Shown: positions 1 to 10,469 of the stretch, one piece after another | How the letters are laid out: each line of letters opens with the position of its first letter | Position numbering within the stretch: position 1 is the first letter of the stretch | Assembly: GCA_907163375.1 (NCBI GenBank) | Contig: CAJQUW010016110.1 | Location: forward strand, 434,001 to 498,000 | Length of the DNA stretch: 64,000 bases | Origin: Prostheceraeus crozeri | Lineage: Eukaryota > Platyhelminthes > Polycladida > Euryleptidae | Reading direction: 5' to 3' | The notes under the pieces: model-generated | Database searches by the model: none | What the model saw: the letters and a program-made list of their open reading frames with translations, nothing else | Told to the model about the DNA's origin: nothing | Translations under genes and position numbers: made by a program

Positions 1-3000
1 TTGCTCGGGACGTTCGTGTTTGCTTTGCTTTCAGTGTGGCTGAGGCCTTACTCAAGCCTACCGGTACCGTGTTGACAAAATAGATTTGTAGAGCTTTTAG
101 TGTGTGGAAACAAAAGGTGGATAGTTTAACTTGTCCATGAAGTCTTGTTCAATTTGTTCATCCGCAAAATACCAAATTTTCGTATCCGCATCCGCGCGGA
201 TGCAGAATCTTGCAGATGCAAATTGTTCACGCTTGAGTATAATTCCTCTTTGGTATTATCCGAGTTTTTCAAATAACATTCCAAGATTGTCGTTTATAGA
301 CATAGATATTAAAATAATTTCCTAGATTTTATTTATACTTGATTGGTGCAATATCTAAGCTAATGACCAAATTAATCAACAATCAGCTTGAATGTCAAAT
401 GAATCCATGCAGTTCAAGCATATGAATTTATAGGTAGGCCTACCATGAACAGCATGCGCTTCATTGAAGTTTCACAGGTTTTAGTAAATTTTTTGCATAA
501 TTGCTGACAATAACTTTCTTTCACTCAACGACCATTGACCAGAAAACACGAGCCAGATTAACAAGCAAATTCGAAAAAAGCTTCGAAAATTCAAAGAGCC
601 AAAGAACTGGCACGTCTGTGTCGTGAAAGTGCACTAAACCTTTCGAATAAACGTTGAATAGACGAATGACATTATCATCTACGAGCAAATCAATGCCAGA
701 TAAGTACTTTTCAATTAAAATAGGTTACGCAGTTACAAACTGAATATAAGAAATGAACTTTCATATTTAGCATTTTCACTTTTATTTTCTTAATTGTCTT
801 AAAACTTTTTGATACTTTCAATTGCAACAAGCATTGACTCGTAGCGTGCTCTATTTCCTATTTGCAATATGTCGCACCAATACAACTCCCAGTATATCGA
901 CTGCCACAATAGAAATCTAAGCGGAAATACAGAATGGAATACTTCCAACCAAGCGGCGCCATTTGTGAATCATTTATCCCTTTGGGGACCACACGTTATT
1001 GTCAGATTACTTGAAACAACAGTCTACATGTTGACGATTTGAAAATAAGAAGATTTAGGCGAGATATGTACTCAGGACAAAATATCTCACTAAGGCGATA
1101 TGGGAATCCTCGGGGATATGAAAAGCAAAATAGCAGTTTTCAAAACACAAATTTTAAGATAATTCACCCATATCGAAACTTCAGAACTTGTACACTATTT
1201 CCACTATAGAAAAAATGGACGCAGATCAATTTCTACGACAAAATTACTTCATAAATCAATGCGAGAACAAACTAGGAGTGTACTAACAAGACTTGGACCC
1301 GAACCCGATCCGTTAAGGGTTCGAGTTGAGTTTTCTCAAATTCTTCGGGTTGAGGTTTTCGGGTTGGGTGCACAGAAATTTAGTTGAACTTCTTAAAAAT
1401 ATAAGACTTTTCCGGTTGCAGATTTTGCTAGAAGAAAGGTGTGCATTGTAATTTCAAAAACCTTACGAGACACTTTTGTAGGATGAATACATAGAAATGA
1501 TCACCTACCATTATCTGCCGATTAGACTCATTGAAGCAGCAATCCAAACCCTTACTTAATATTTTTAAGTAATATTTTGTAAGAAATTGCTTCTTAATAT
1601 TTATGGAAAGTCTTTCTTGCGTACATTATCTTTTCATGCAAATGTGCAGTATATTATGCTATTCTTATTTACTCTTTCTTCATTTATGGTACTATTCAGT
1701 GATGCTTTTCACTTTTACATAATTCTAAGCAAGAGCATATGCAAAATGTATTATGCATCATATTTCATACCGTTTAAATTATAAGGGTTTAAAAGCATCC
1801 CAACATATTGGCATGAATAAGACAGTAAAAATATTGAAACTGCTCCATTGAATGCGGTGGTTTGATTTTGTGGCCGACTAAGGGACGGCTATGTGTCAAA
1901 TACAAATGAAGAGAGAGGAAATACACGTTAAATCTGACAGGTGCAATGTCTTAAATAATTCAAACGATTTTCAGTCCTGACGAAATTGTTATGTAAGCTT
2001 ATGCAACGAGAATGGTCTACATATTTGTTATTGACTTATGAGAACTATGCTGAAGCATCTAGACATGAAACAGAACTCTTAGATACAAGTTAAAAGACTT
2101 CTATCACTCGGAAATCTTTCATTCAGATATGAAAGACAATCCATGTAATTTATTAACAGCTCGAGATATGCATGCCAAATGGGTAGAGGTAAAAGGAGTT
2201 ATGACACATATAGTCTTTCATCGCTTGCGGATTGCTGTGAATTCTTTGAAATCCTCCAATCTTTTCAATTCCTTCAGATTTGAAAAATTCGGATCACAGA
2301 ATTAGATTGTCTAAGGTCTTTCATTTTGCTAGACTTTCAGACTTGTTCAAGACGATGGTACATGCTGTAACTTGGTAAGTGGGCAAAAAGATCCTAATAC
2401 CTTTCAGAAATAGGAGAAAAGTCGAGGATCGTTCGAAGATTGCAGTAAATTCCATCGAAGTACCTCGATTACCATGATTCCTTCAGATTCGAAGAATTGC
2501 GCACAAGTTTTATCGATAATATTGGTCCTTCCGATCATTATTAAAGAATATAGCAGGCGCGCAAAGATTGGTTCCTCTGATGATTTCACTACCTTCATCT
2601 CAGCATTCCCCACTGAATGCAAATACACAGTGATGTGTCTGAAGTGATATTACAACACGAACACCACTCACTGGCTGTTGTCCAAAAGCAGGCTGACAGC
2701 TTTTGTTTGAGAGAGTGTGTGGCATTTCCAATAACATGCGATATACGACTTTTCTCTTCTAGGAATGAAGACTGAACATGCAAGTTGTCTAGTTCTGTAA
2801 CTCAAATTGTCGACAAAGCTCAGGAAAACATGTTTTTAAACTTCACAGGAGAACTTGGAGTCTGTCTGCTGAGTGATACAGGTTTTATCGGCTATCAACG
2901 GCTCTTGCAAGACCAATAGCAATAAATTCAGTTCAGCAGCGGCAGCTATTATTTTCTAGCGGCTATTTCAAATCAATGAGACATTTGCAGTTCAAAAATA

Positions 3001-4200
3001 GGAATGTCGTTGCTGAATAGCGAGTATAATTGCTATTTAACTAAATAAATATTTCTGGCATTGTCTTCATATACAGAACTCTTTAATGCAGGTTGAAAGA
3101 TCATCTAATAAGATCAAGTTAATAAGCACAACAAAGAAATATTGATTAAACTATAAATTGAATAAGGCATTGTTGAACTGATTTTGCCATTCTCATTCAC
3201 TAAGTGCTGGAAAATACTCTTTCAAGCGCTATTTCAAGCGAAAAGATTCCTTGCAAATAAATGGTGTTTTATATAGAAGCGACTATTTTGTTCAGTTCAA
3301 AAGCCTGAAGCTCCCACATATTTTCAAAGAATCTTTTCGTTTGAAACATTATTTTCTTAGAATAGATAATAACCTCCGCATTAACTTTGCGTTTGATGCA
3401 GGATAACTAGGTCACTGCTCTAGTTTAAAATCGCCTACTCCAAAACCACCTTAGTGGGTGTTGTTTATCAATTTAATTGTGAAAGTGACTCACACATCAC
3501 CACTAACTTAGGTAAGACTGTACGCCACTTGGAATGAGGATCAGAGAACACCAGATAACGCGATCAACAATTTGCGACCATTGTAATATTGACAATTTTT
3601 CGGTCATAGACATGGCATCTGACGATTACATTTTGAACATCTTCGAAAGAATCCACATCACCCTCCAGAAACCGTCATTGAATGCACAAATCTTTAGGAG
3701 TGGCTCCTATTCAACGCTGAAATTAAGATGTGATTTGTTTGTTTTTATCCATTTTTTGGCTTTTCGGTTTACTGTTGTTTTAATGCAATTTCCTTAAGGG
3801 TATCTGCTAAAATATTTTTTTCTGTCGGAATTTTCCTTGAATTTTATTGAATCATTTTGAAAAGATTGCATACACTGATGACCGGCTTCACATTCAATCT
3901 AAATTGTTGATATTGTTGACAAGATATTCTTATCTTATTGAAATTCACAACAGACGTCAAAACAAGGCACACGCAAAAGTGAAAATTCAGCGAGTTCGTG
4001 ACAATTACACTTTCTGCGTGAGAATAAAAAACTAACTGGAGATCAAATGGGTCCCTGCGGAAAAAGAGCCGAATTTACAGAGCGAACTCATGAGAAAATA
4101 TAATGAGAATGGGCAAGTAAACTTAAACGTGAGTGAGAGTTGAGACATGCATGTGACATACATGTACATGTGATTAGCCTATTCGCATAAAGAATAGGAT
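1..4200. other. AT-rich intergenic DNA, no gene recognised
   Basis: No reading frame here resembles a known protein and the open frames are short and AT-biased. The only structures seen are a dispersed ATCCGC-type repeat near 145-235, one TAGGCCTA palindrome near 434, and a short degenerate stretch near 1290-1372 with several CGGGTT/AACCCG units. Confidence 0.6.
145..235 (+). repeat. Dispersed ATCCGC-type repeat, copy 1
   Basis: Contains the string TTCAATTTGTTCATCCGC followed by runs of ATCCGC and GATGC. Related stretches occur at about 30263-30380 (opposite strand), 41342-41470 and 44994-45095. The shared parts are the TTCAATTTGTTGATT block, the CCGCAA block and (ATCCGC)n. Origin unknown; it could be an old non-autonomous element or a degenerate microsatellite. 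Confidence 0.5.
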
Positions 4201-4226
4201 CCATGACTCTACCTCAAACACAGTTT

Positions 4227-4282
4227 TCAGTGAAATTTCACTGATTATAGACGCTATCACTGATTTCAGTGCAATTCACTGA
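4227..4282. repeat. Tandem pair of short palindromes
   Basis: TCAGTGAAATTTCACTGA (4227-4244) is a perfect 18-bp palindrome. It is followed by a near copy, TCAGTGCAATTCACTGA (4266-4282), with similar spacing sequence (GATTATAG versus GAGTATAG). Most likely a foldback or satellite fragment. Confidence 0.6.
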
Positions 4283-4289
4283 GTATAGT

Positions 4290-5865
4290 CGTAATCGCGT
4301 TCATCAGTCACCTCAAAGCATTTTGACGAATATTCGTTTTGAAAGTGTCATTTTTATAACTATTTTGCCAATCATCAATTTCATCTCTTAAGATCTATCG
4401 AGTCACAGTGCTGTTCCAGCCCTACCATTTAAATGGTTAATTCTTAATGAATATGAAGAGAAACCGACAGCAATATTACCAGGAATGAGAGACAGAGTTC
4501 ATTTCGCCAGTGTTGAAGTCGTAAAAATGCCGACATCGGATTGAATTGCTGGAACGCCGACATCCTCATCTCTACACCAGTAAAGCTTTTCTCTTGGTAT
4601 ATGGTGGTATGGTGACAACAGCAATATACCAAGAAATACTTTCAGTTCAGATTTTGTCAGAAGTCATGAACACCGTTTTGAATTGCGTAACGGTTGCCTT
4701 CTTCGATTATTAAATCTCTCACTTCGTCGCCGTCAAAAACTTCATTCGTCGAGACATTATCTCTAGAATTGTACACTGTTTCGTGACACAGTTGTTGCAT
4801 TATTTTCATAGTTTGCTAAACCTACAGTGATCAAAATCTAAACTTTAAATTATTTGATATGCTTCAATAAATCACGTACATTCTAGAGCTCTATGTTATT
4901 GTGACACAGTGTATTCTGTAGATATCGAATCAGTAATCATTCGACTTTGCAATTACGTACCATTGTGACCAGATGTACCCATTGTTCCAAAATTGGAACA
5001 AACAATGTACAATCTCTTTTGTCAATAAAAGGAAATTATCTCATCATTATCTTATTAAAAGGAAATTATCTCTTAAGTAGTGAAGTAAGTCTATATCATG
5101 ATGCTGATAGTATAAATAATGAATGCAATTTATTTCAAAAGAAGTAGAGATTTTTAATGAACTCGAAAACAATAGGATATTTTTTCTACCGAAGGATGCG
5201 ATACACATATGGATAGTTATAAATTTTCGTTAAATGAAAAAGTGTAATTTGCAAAAGTTTTACTGTATTCAAAGCATGCTTTATATAACTAAGAAATTCA
5301 TAAATAATGAGTACACAAGTGCAATGAAGATGAATAAATTTATAGTGTTTTTTGCTAGCAATATCCAATGTTCCAAAACTGGAACAATTGGAACTAATGG
5401 GTCAAATGTCATTTCGACACATGTAGACAATTAGGTTGATGATGGTCAAGTATCCGTTAGGAATCTTAAACAGAGGGAGAGCAAGAACTGCAATAACACA
5501 GCCTGTCATTATATTTCAACAAAGCACATGACTCTAACTAGAAAATTCAGAGGGTTTCACAAACTGCTTGAAGAGTTTCCTAGATTATAAAGTCATCAAA
5601 AAGTAGGCTAATTTCTCCCTCTACAAGATGAACCCACTCTCGAAACCATTGGAATATGTGGTGGATTAAAACTTCTTGCTGCATGCTAACCAGACTATGA
5701 ATACGGCAAATCCAAAAAAAAGTTCCTAATTTTGATGCAATTTTGTTTTAGAAAATTTTTGTCCCGGATTTTATTAAATGTCACATTAAATGATGTGTGT
5801 TCCATCACAGATCAATCTTAAGTATGTGACAACCACAACATTTGTGTGTAATTCGCTAAAAAATC
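4290..5865. other. Intergenic, small foldback repeats only
   Basis: No gene recognised. Two short inverted repeats centred on GTTCCAAAA-TGGAACA lie at 4982-5001 and 5369-5386. A direct duplication of AAAAGGAAATTATCTC lies near 5025-5070. Confidence 0.5.
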
Positions 5866-5968
5866 ACCATGTTTGAAATCATGGCGTCGGTTATGTTGTA
5901 GAATTACGTCTTGTTAATTATAACTCTGTATTGAGTGTGAAGCATTGGCATGTGTACAAAATTCAAAA

Positions 5969-6047
5969 TGTAACATAGTATGTAATACATGTAAATAACA
6001 CAGTGTAGGTGTCATTGGATTTCTACACCTAGAAATCTAACCCTACA
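5969..6047 (-). repeat. Gypsy 3' LTR (79 bp)
   Basis: Direct repeat of 8317-8395, starting TGTAAC and ending CCTACA on the plus strand. The polypurine tract lies just to its right, as expected for the 3' LTR of a minus-strand element. 79 bp is very short for a Ty3/gypsy LTR. Confidence 0.85.
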
Positions 6048-6049
6048 GT

Positions 6050-6220
6050 AATCCCCCTCAAGTGACTGAAGAAGGAGTGATATAGAAACGGGCACTGTAG
6101 GAAAATATGCAGGTTTCAAGCGTTCAAGTGAAATTTTATCCTCCTTGCCATTGACATTTATTGTGAAATACTTTTCATATCTCTTGATGATGCGAAAAGG
6201 ACCAGAGTATGGTCTTTGTA
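6050..6220 (-). pseudogene. pol: Gypsy integrase C-terminal region, second part
   Basis: Too short to stand out as a gene alone. The minus-strand translation gives RPYSGPF, then KYFTINVNGK and SLERLKPAY, the conserved GPF/Y-type end of gypsy integrases. It lies between the LINE-fragment insert and the polypurine tract and 3' LTR, the position expected for the end of pol. Confidence 0.8.
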
Positions 6221-6581
6221 ATAATAATAATAATAATAGAATGCATTATTTTCAATCAATACAACGAGCGGTATGACTGGTTAGAGTAATTACATCATGT
6301 GAATCTCGAGTATTTCACGAAACTTTCATTGTAGAGGGAGGAGGATCGTCGTTGAGGTAGCAATTTCCGGGAACGACGAATAACACGAGTAGGGTCTCTC
6401 ACAGTAAAAAATTCGACAAGTGGATGAATATGGGCATTACCACTGATCTTTTTGATTAGTTTAACACACATTTTGTCCAGAAAGTCACGCAGATGGGGTT
6501 TGCCTTGAACATTTGACCATCGAGTTGCAAGACGGTATAGACGGTCAAGTTTTTGAAAGTTCTTTACACTTACATCACAAA
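6221..6581 (-). mobile_element. LINE 3' end inserted in gypsy integrase
   Basis: A 361-bp insert splits the integrase C-terminus. Trinucleotide GTA flanks it on both sides (6218-6220 and 6582-6584), a possible short target duplication. Read on the minus strand it encodes the last ~95 residues of an APE-type LINE ORF2. It has HPLVEFFTVRDPTRV and the RRSRKLLPQRR...SFVKY end typical of CR1/L2/jockey-like proteins, then a stop, about 80 bp of 3'UTR and an (ATT)n tail. It is therefore a severely 5'-truncated retrocopy. It postdates the gypsy insertion. Confidence 0.75.
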
Positions 6582-6584
6582 GTA

Positions 6585-6771
6585 GTGGTTTGCGATAACC
6601 ATCACCGCACACGTACACGTATTCCGAATTTGCAAGATCTTTAGGGATATAAGGAGAATTTGATCGGTTATGTTCAGTTTGACTTGGTTCAAGACTTCGC
6701 ATTGTGCTTTGCAGCTGTTTGACGAATTCACATGATGGTTGATTGATACGAGCATTGTTGTCTCGGGTCAT
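6585..6771 (-). pseudogene. pol: Gypsy integrase C-terminal region, first part
   Basis: Encodes the segment after the integrase core, recognisable from FVKQLQSTMRSL, PKDLANSEYVYV and the closing RKPL, all typical of Ty3/gypsy integrase tails. Translation is then broken by a 361-bp foreign insert (6221-6581). The same reading resumes at 6220 on the other side. Confidence 0.8.
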
Positions 6772-6786
6772 TTCTCCGGGAATACG

Positions 6787-7206
6787 TCAGGTTGTTCCAT
6801 AAACTAATTCCGCAGGGCTGCAGCCCGGTTCAACTCTCCAGGCAGTACGAATTCCTAACATAACGAATGGAAGATCGTGCATCCAGCGTGAATTGTCCGT
6901 TCGAGCTTTCAGAGCTTGTTTAAGTTGACGATGCAGACGTTCGACAAGTCCATTTGCTTGTGGGTGGTAGGCTGTTGTCAATGTTGCTTCGGTGCCGATC
7001 AGTGAATTTAACTCAATCCACAATTTAGAGGTAAATTGTGGACCACGATCTGAGGTTATGTGGTCTGGGACCCCAAATCGATCAATCCAATCATGAATCC
7101 AATGATGTATAAATGCCTTGGCACACGAAGTAGAAGTAGCATCTGGCAGTGGAATCGCTTCAGGCCAGAGAGTAAATCTGTCGATGATTGTGAAAATATA
7201 CGTCAT
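6787..7206 (-). pseudogene. pol: Gypsy integrase catalytic core fragment
   Basis: Continues the previous gypsy frame after a small deletion and frameshift near 7206. It shows the rve integrase core: FTIIDRFTLWPEA, the second catalytic Asp in TSDRGPQF (residue 53) and the catalytic Glu in GLVERLHR (residue 89), with the 35-residue D-to-E spacing typical of integrases. The first Asp of the triad sits at the end of the upstream frame. It ends at a stop at 6787, where another frameshift joins it to the C-terminal piece at 6585-6771. The residues are well conserved, so decay seems recent relative to other elements in the window. Confidence 0.88.
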
Positions 7207-8338
7207 GCCTAACTAAATCTACGTGTAAACTGCGAAGTCGATCCATTGGAAGTGAACGTTTTGAAAAGGGAGTACGGGTATGTCGAGATATTTTGCTGGT
7301 TTGACATGAGTGGCATTCACGACACCATTGTCTTATGTCTTTCTTCATTCCGCGCCAAACAAAACGAGAAGTAATAGCATGTTGAGTAGGGCGGGGACCA
7401 GGATGCGATAGACCATGACTTTGATTAAATATCATGCGGGTCCATGAACGAGGGAATATTGGTCTAGGAGTTCCTGCTGAAATATCACATAAGATAGTCA
7501 CATTTCCGAAAGACACATCTTGAAGATTCATATCGGTATTAGACGTGCGATAATCAGACATTTCACCAGACTGAATTTGATTGCTTGCCAAACGATTACA
7601 TGAAATGTTATGTTGTGATTGTAATTGCATTTTATTTGCGGAATTGATGAAATCAACTTCTGCTTTTGATTCAGATGTCGCTGAACTTGATGGTATACGC
7701 GAGAGAGCGTCTGCAACTACATTAAATTTGCCTTGCACATGTTTGATGTCTGTTGTGAATTCACTGATGAAAGACATATGACGGATTTGTCTAGGTGAAC
7801 GACTGGTTTGACTGCTCAAACAATAAGTCAAAGGTTTATGATCTGTGAAAAGTGTAAATTCACGACCTTCGATGAAGTGCTGAAAGTGTTTTATGGCTGC
7901 ATAAGCTGCAAGCAATTCACGATCAAAAACACTATAATTTCTTTCGGCTGCTGAAAGTTTTCGGGAGAAGAAAGCTATTGGAACCCATGTTCCATTATGC
8001 TTTTGTTCAAGTTGTGCTCCAATTGCAGAGTCCGAGGCATCAACTGTGATACTAGAGGAGGCATCAGGTCGAGGATGATACAGAAGTGCAGCTTTAGTAA
8101 GTGCACGTTTCGCCTCATCAAAAGCAGTCTGACATATATCTGTCCATTCAATTGCTTGTCCACAACTAGATGCTTGCGAATGCAGTGAAGCGAGCTTGCC
8201 GAAAATATTTGGTAAAAATCGGTGATAATAATTGATCATACCCAAAAATCGTTGAAGTTCTGAGCGCGTGGAAGGTTTTGGGAAATTGATTATTGCTCGT
8301 AACGAATTTCGGAAAATGTAACATAGCATGTAATACAT
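7160..8338 (-). pseudogene. pol: Gypsy pol fragment: RT thumb, RNase H, integrase zinc finger
   Basis: This 392-codon frame encodes the part of a Ty3/gypsy polyprotein after the RT palm. Residues 28-45 carry the end-of-RT signature (RFLGMINYYHRFLPN). Residues about 97-213 are RNase H, with TVDASDSAIGA, FDRELLAAYAAIKHF, LFTDHKPL and NVVADALSR. An HHCC zinc finger of integrase follows (H308, H312, C342, C345). The frame ends just after HVDLV, which holds the first integrase catalytic Asp (D374); the few residues normally following it are lost and the frame shifts. The apparent N-terminus is LTR sequence read through, so the ATG is not genuine. It cannot encode an active polymerase because the palm with the catalytic YxDD is absent. 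Confidence 0.9.
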
Positions 8339-8395
8339 GTAAATAACACAGTGTAGGTGTCATTGGATTTCTACACCTAGAAATCTAACCCTACA
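8317..8395 (-). repeat. Gypsy 5' LTR (79 bp)
   Basis: Matches 5969-6047 almost base for base (one T/C difference seen near its start). The sequence immediately inside is coding for the RT/RNase H junction rather than a tRNA-complementary primer-binding site, so a deletion boundary coincides with the LTR edge. Confidence 0.85.
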
Positions 8396-8472
8396 ATGTG
8401 ACACATGGCGTTGGTTATGTGAACACATGGCGTTGATTATGTGACACATGGCGTTGGTTATGTGACAACGAT
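8396..8472 (+). repeat. Three-copy tandem repeat
   Basis: Three consecutive units of about 21 bp built on ACATGGCGTTGGTTATGTGA, starting directly at the outer edge of the gypsy 5' LTR. Same motif as the dispersed cluster of 5.9-9.9 kb. Confidence 0.8.
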
Positions 8473-8947
8473 GCAGGCATTCAGCGAATGACGTGGAATT
8501 GCAATGCAATTTTATGTGATGAATTGCGTGAAATAATATTTCTCAAATATTACAAGTCAACTTGCTCAATATACATTATCTAGAATAGTCATCAAAAGTT
8601 CATATAGGCCTAATGTGCCAGCATGCCGATAGTCCAAGACCAATGACTCAATATCATTCTTTTTTGTGCATGTCGTTGGTGTTCTGAACAGTGCCCAACA
8701 TGCATTGTATCACAGTAAATTTATTGAAAGCCTTTGAGCTAATTTACTTGTCAGCAAGCCTATATTAATAAAGAAACTGTTTATAGGCAAATCTAGTACA
8801 AAAATTAGATCTGTATAAAGATGGAAGAGAAAATTCAATCTCATTAATGATTCCGAAAATGATTTCAACGGTCAGGAAAAGCAAATTTGAGTGCGTAGCC
8901 ACTCAACAGTTCGCAATATTTCTTATATCAATTATATAATACAAAAT

Positions 8948-9195
8948 TGTAGGCCTACATGCACTGTAAGTATTGTATGCCAGTAATACTTTTATACATA
9001 TATGCTGAGGTTAATATTATCATAGTATTATAAGCCTACACGTGCCTACATATTATATCTTGCATTGCATGCCTACACTGTATAAGCCTACATGTAGTAA
9101 TAGTAATACATGTGTTATAGACTTATTGTAGGGGTGCATGTGTTACACTATTGCAGACCTACATGTACTACATGTGTCTTATGCAGGCAAACTGT
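8948..9195. repeat. Degenerate GCCTACATG repeat cluster
   Basis: At least six variants of GCCTACATG(TA) fall within about 250 bp, mixed with TACATGTA palindromes. No coding potential. It looks like a decayed satellite or a local expansion of the genome-wide TAGGCCTA/TACATGTA words. Confidence 0.5.
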
Positions 9196-9851
9196 TTTAC
9201 ATGTTTAAAGCTCATACGAACATAGGCCTTCTGATTCACAAAATGCGATAAGAATTGAGAAAGCATAAAAAAATTATCCGGAATACCGCAATCATTACAG
9301 ATTAAATCAGCATCCTAATTTCGCTACATAATGTGCTTTAGTGGCAAACTTTGTGTTGCACCAAAATTACGTGTGTACGAGTTCTGTCCATAAATTCAAT
9401 TGAAACACCTCAGAAAATACAGATGAAGATTAATGTTTTCATTAGAGGAACTGAAATATTTGTGTGAGGTGGTCAGCCTGCGATAATAGTTTTCCACTGG
9501 ATTCTTGTCACATAACCGATGGCGTCGGTCATGTGACAGTTTTGCTATTATCAAACAATTTAGTACGAAAGGAAAATAGCGAGAATGAAAGTTCTACTGT
9601 CATTAGTTACACATAAAGTAGGGCTACTAGCACGTATGATTTAAAAGTGGTCAATCCTGTTCAATTTTTCAGAATCTCTACAACATTGGCGTTGGTTATG
9701 TGACATTTTGTGCTCAGCAAGATTGGATCTTTTACATAAGAATTTATTTTTTCAGCAGATCATTGATTAACGACAATGATGTGACAATGTATTATTCTGT
9801 GGATGCATCCACACATCTGAGTCTCAAAATGAAGCTTTCTAGCTGTTGATA

Positions 9852-9907
9852 TCATAGAAGTAGATAATAGTACTTTCTATGGTATTGTTAATTTCTATGA
9901 TTGATAT
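9852..9907. repeat. Short palindromic repeat, uninterrupted copy
   Basis: TCATAGAAGTAGATAATAG, then TACTTTCTATGG, then TATTGTTAATTTCTATGA forms an imperfect hairpin (ends TCATAGAA / TTCTATGA). The same sequence at 45143-46189 is split by a 994-bp insert, so this copy serves as the empty-site reference. Confidence 0.7.
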
Positions 9908-9944
9908 CATTGATATGTAGACGTCGGTTATGTGACATTTGAAA

Positions 9945-10388
9945 GTGTGGACAGGCACATGTATGTTATCAATTTTCGTAAAAATTAGATATCCATGTTC
10001 GAAACTAAAAATATTTCGGATAACTGCTTGTCTTGAACGGCATTTTAACGCATTTTGGTAATCTCTAACTTGATGGTGACAATGACTGTATACACACCGA
10101 GCATTAGTACTCGAAGCTGTGGACATGCGAATTTGCACCATTTTCGAACTTTGAGCACGTCGATATCAAAAGTCAATGACAACTGCATCTAAAATTCACA
10201 TGGATTAGATCCAACTTAAAGTTCAATGTGTTGCTCTAAAAAAATTAGACGATTGCATGTCTCTGATTGACCAAAGACAATGAATTAGGAGATTTTTTAG
10301 ATTTGCCCAATAATGAAATCAGTAATGATGCATTCAAATGACATTGCCAAACTTCTTCAATATTTTTGATAAAATTTATTCAAAACTG
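9945..10388. other. Intergenic, nothing recognised
   Basis: AT-rich, with no open frame or repeat that could be assigned. Confidence 0.5.
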
Positions 10389-10462
10389 TGCTCCGGGAGA
10401 GGCTCGAACTCTCGACCTCCGCATTATAAGTACGGCGCGCTAACCGATTGTGCCACCGGAGC
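10389..10462 (-). tRNA. tRNA-Ile (anticodon UAU)
   Basis: The minus strand folds as a 74-nt tRNA. The acceptor stem GCTCCGG/CCGGAGC has 7 pairs and discriminator base A. The D-arm includes AATCGGTTA. The anticodon stem CCGTA/TGCGG encloses loop CTTATAA, giving anticodon TAT. The T-arm is GAGAG-TTCGAGC-CTCTC. The A box (TGGCACAATCGG) and B box (GTTCGAGCC) are intact, and a TTTT Pol III terminator follows within a few bases (plus-strand AAAA at 10382-10385). One A-C mismatch is seen in the D stem. There is no intron, although genes for this isoacceptor often carry one. Probably functional, or a recent copy. Confidence 0.92.
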
Positions 10463-10469
10463 TGATGGT

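Larger units (their letters stand above)
5969..8395 (-). mobile_element. Ty3/gypsy LTR retrotransposon, internally deleted
   Basis: Two 79-bp direct repeats (5969-6047 and 8317-8395), nearly identical, begin TGTAACATAG and end AACCCTACA, giving the TG...CA ends expected of LTRs. The element reads on the minus strand. Next to the left LTR is a purine run on the minus strand (TTGAGGGGGATTAC) that fits the polypurine tract. The right LTR abuts the end of the RT domain directly. The primer-binding site, gag, protease and most of RT are therefore missing. No clear 5-bp target duplication is visible. A LINE fragment (6221-6581) is inserted in the integrase C-terminus. The copy is non-functional. 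Confidence 0.9.
5881..9941. repeat. Dispersed GGCGTYGGTTATGTGAC motif cluster
   Basis: The motif GGCGTYGGTTATGTGAC, or a close variant, occurs at 5881-5898, three times in tandem at 8405-8467, at 9507-9537 (where both strands carry it, forming a hairpin GTCACATAACCGA...TCGGTCATGTGAC), at 9685-9705 and at 9920-9937. Copies lie on both sides of the gypsy element. Such clusters are typical of subterminal transposase-binding arrays, but no transposase was seen. Function not known. Confidence 0.55.

Noticed and set aside
1290..1372. Telomere-like CCCGAA/GGGTTC words
   Set aside because: Irregular and only a few units; not a telomeric (TTAGGG)n array.
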